Positions 4,568-5,060 of a DNA stretch of 5,060 nt are shown piece by piece. Position 1 is the stretch's first letter. Each line of letters opens with the position of its first letter. This stretch comes from a bacterium (GTDB lineage Bacteria; Patescibacteriota; Minisyncoccia; Phycocordibacterales; Phycocordibacteraceae). The translations under genes were made by a program, and so were the position numbers. The notes under the pieces are model-generated. The model ran no database searches. It had not been told where the DNA came from and was given only the letters and a program-made list of their open reading frames with translations. The stretch lies in assembly GCA_021782715.1 (NCBI GenBank), contig JAJXUR010000030.1:1-5060 (forward strand), in the 5' to 3' direction.

Positions 4568-4602
4568 GCCTCGCGCCGGGCCTACGAATTTTGGCGTGAG
4601 GC
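4568..4602. repeat. GC-rich hairpin upstream of tRNA-Arg
   Basis: GCCTCGCGCC (4568-4577) and GGCGTGAGGC (4593-4602) pair over ten positions with one G-T wobble, around a 15-base loop. It falls in the likely leader of tRNA-Arg. No T-run follows on either strand in the right place to make it a standard terminator. Confidence 0.5.
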
Positions 4603-4613
4603 CGTCATTCACA

Positions 4614-4619
4614 ATACTA
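4614..4619 (-). promoter_or_regulatory. Possible -10 box for tRNA-Arg
   Basis: The minus strand reads TAGTAT, the same hexamer as the LTD promoter but without the TG extension and without a visible -35 box. It would give a leader of about 84 bases containing the GC-rich hairpin and repeat copy 2. No better candidate was seen closer to the tRNA. Confidence 0.25.
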
Positions 4620-4646
4620 CGGATTCGCTTTTTTGGTGACCGTGTC

Positions 4647-4657
4647 GGTACGGTACC
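4647..4657. repeat. GGTACnGTACC palindrome, copy 1
   Basis: GGTACGGTACC is a perfect 11-base palindrome around a central G. With its flanks it reads CGGTACGGTACCC, matching copy 2 at 4787-4797 in 12 of 13 positions. It could be an operator-like site; no regulator gene is nearby to support this. Confidence 0.4.
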
Positions 4658-4786
4658 CGCCACCGCAAGCAATCTAAAGATTCTTCCGCGACTCTCCTCT
4701 CCTCTTTAGCGACGGGAGCCGGTATGGGTCGGTTTTGAGATGATTGAATGATTCTTGGCGAGTTTTGAGACGTGAACAGGAGAAGC

Positions 4787-4797
4787 GGTACTGTACC
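4787..4797. repeat. GGTACnGTACC palindrome, copy 2
   Basis: GGTACTGTACC is a perfect 11-base palindrome around a central T, within CGGTACTGTACCC. It lies 11 bases past the stop codon of the S26-like gene, 140 bp from copy 1. Confidence 0.4.
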
Positions 4798-4808
4798 CAA
4801 CATTAGGA

Positions 4809-5060
4809 CTAAAAATTGGTATGCCCTAGATCGAGTACCAACTTCCCGACGATTGCACGCCATAAAACTAAACCGGGTACTTGCGTAGCAGACGGATTAT
4901 CCTTCGATAAGTAGTATTCACCACTAGGTACCTGAATACCCGCAACGACATCGCCAGAGACTCCAGCAACACGTGCAATTACATATTGACTTGATATGTT
5001 CGCAATCACAACGTCCCCTTTATGCGGAATTTTGTTCCATTCTTCAACAATAAGATATTC
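4809..5060 (-). CDS. S26 (signal peptidase I)-like protein, C-terminal fragment
   Basis: The minus frame is open from the window edge (5060) to a TAG at 4811-4809, giving 83 visible residues; the N-terminus is off the window. A GTG at 5009 lies inside the domain and is not taken as the start. Visible marks are HKGDVVIAN (13-21), ARVAGVSGDVV (29-39), VPSGEYYLSKDNPSA (44-58) and LWRAIVGKL (66-74). These follow the order of signal peptidase I: GD.V, KR..GLPGD, VP.G.Y...GDN, and ..GK. In the active family a lysine precedes the R of the second block; here it appears to be alanine (A29), and the DSR of the third block is missing. The serine region is not visible. Signal peptidases cleave leader peptides on the outer membrane face; this one may be a divergent or inactive member. 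Confidence 0.65.
   Translation of the reverse strand, partial: EYLIVEEWNKIPHKGDVVIANISSQYVIARVAGVSGDVVAGIQVPSGEYYLSKDNPSATQVPGLVLWRAIVGKLVLDLGHTNF

Larger units (their letters stand above)
4524..4808. other. Gene-free stretch with repeats between tRNA-Arg and the S26-like gene
   Basis: No convincing gene lies in these 285 bases. They hold copy 2 of the 17-nt-loop repeat (4528-4562), a GC-rich hairpin (4568-4602), a possible -10 box for tRNA-Arg (minus, TAGTAT at 4619-4614), two GGTACnGTACC palindromes, a pyrimidine-rich run of CTCTC units around 4692-4707, and a nine-base direct repeat GTTTTGAGA (4732-4740 and 4762-4770). It serves as 5' leader space for tRNA-Arg and 3' space for the S26-like gene. 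Confidence 0.6.

Noticed and set aside
4635..4664. Hairpin GGT(G)ACCGT/ACGGTACC as a terminator for the S26-like gene
   Set aside because: The stem has a bulge and on the minus strand is followed by A residues rather than a T-run; the T-run is on the wrong side.
4732..4770. Direct repeat GTTTTGAGA as a CRISPR-like array
   Set aside because: Only two nine-base copies 30 bp apart are present, with no third copy and no cas gene.
4609..4863. Minus-strand ORF of 84 residues (or 64 from the ATG at 4803)
   Set aside because: Its first part overlaps the S26-like gene out of frame, it crosses both palindromes, and the residues show no domain or clear signal peptide; no promoter or ribosome binding site supports it.

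Overview
The window looks like part of a small bacterial genome of the candidate phyla radiation (Patescibacteria, Parcubacteria-like). This is an inference from gene content and style, not a database result: a short Mur ligase lacking the usual N-terminal domain, an N-terminally anchored lamin-tail-domain protein, a helix-turn-helix LAGLIDADG protein, tRNAs without encoded CCA, tight gene packing, and promoters carrying an extended -10 box that seem to start transcription directly on the ATG.

Left part (1-1200, plus strand): the C-terminal end of a MazG-like nucleotide pyrophosphohydrolase, a short gap with an extended -10 promoter, tRNA-Lys(UUU), and a LAGLIDADG homing-endonuclease-like gene whose ATG begins two bases after the tRNA discriminator base. 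This gene is visibly more AT-rich than its neighbours and its stop overlaps the stop of the next, convergent gene by four bases.

Middle (1197-4086, minus strand): ruvA (Holliday junction DNA-binding subunit), a MurE-like Mur ligase one base after it, and a secreted or membrane-anchored lamin-tail-domain protein with its own promoter. The Mur ligase gene carries two repeat-derived segments: an in-frame REP-like insert with back-to-back hairpins (2315-2399), and a 17-nt-loop hairpin repeat at its 3' end (2192-2226) that supplies its last residues and stop codon.

Right part (4087-5060): a 55-bp divergent promoter region, rpsT (ribosomal protein bS20, plus), a 17-bp-stem bidirectional terminator, tRNA-Arg(CCG) (minus), a gene-free stretch with a second copy of the 17-nt-loop repeat, a GC-rich hairpin and two copies of an 11-bp palindrome, and finally the C-terminal part of an S26 signal-peptidase-like protein (minus, running off the window) in which the usual catalytic lysine appears replaced.

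Most genes are housekeeping (DNA recombination, translation, cell wall) with no obvious shared pathway. I see no defence system, CRISPR array or complete transposon. The most unusual signals are the repeat elements, one pair having a conserved loop and co-varying stems, and the evidence for leaderless expression by two routes: promoter placed on the ATG, and tRNA 3' processing.
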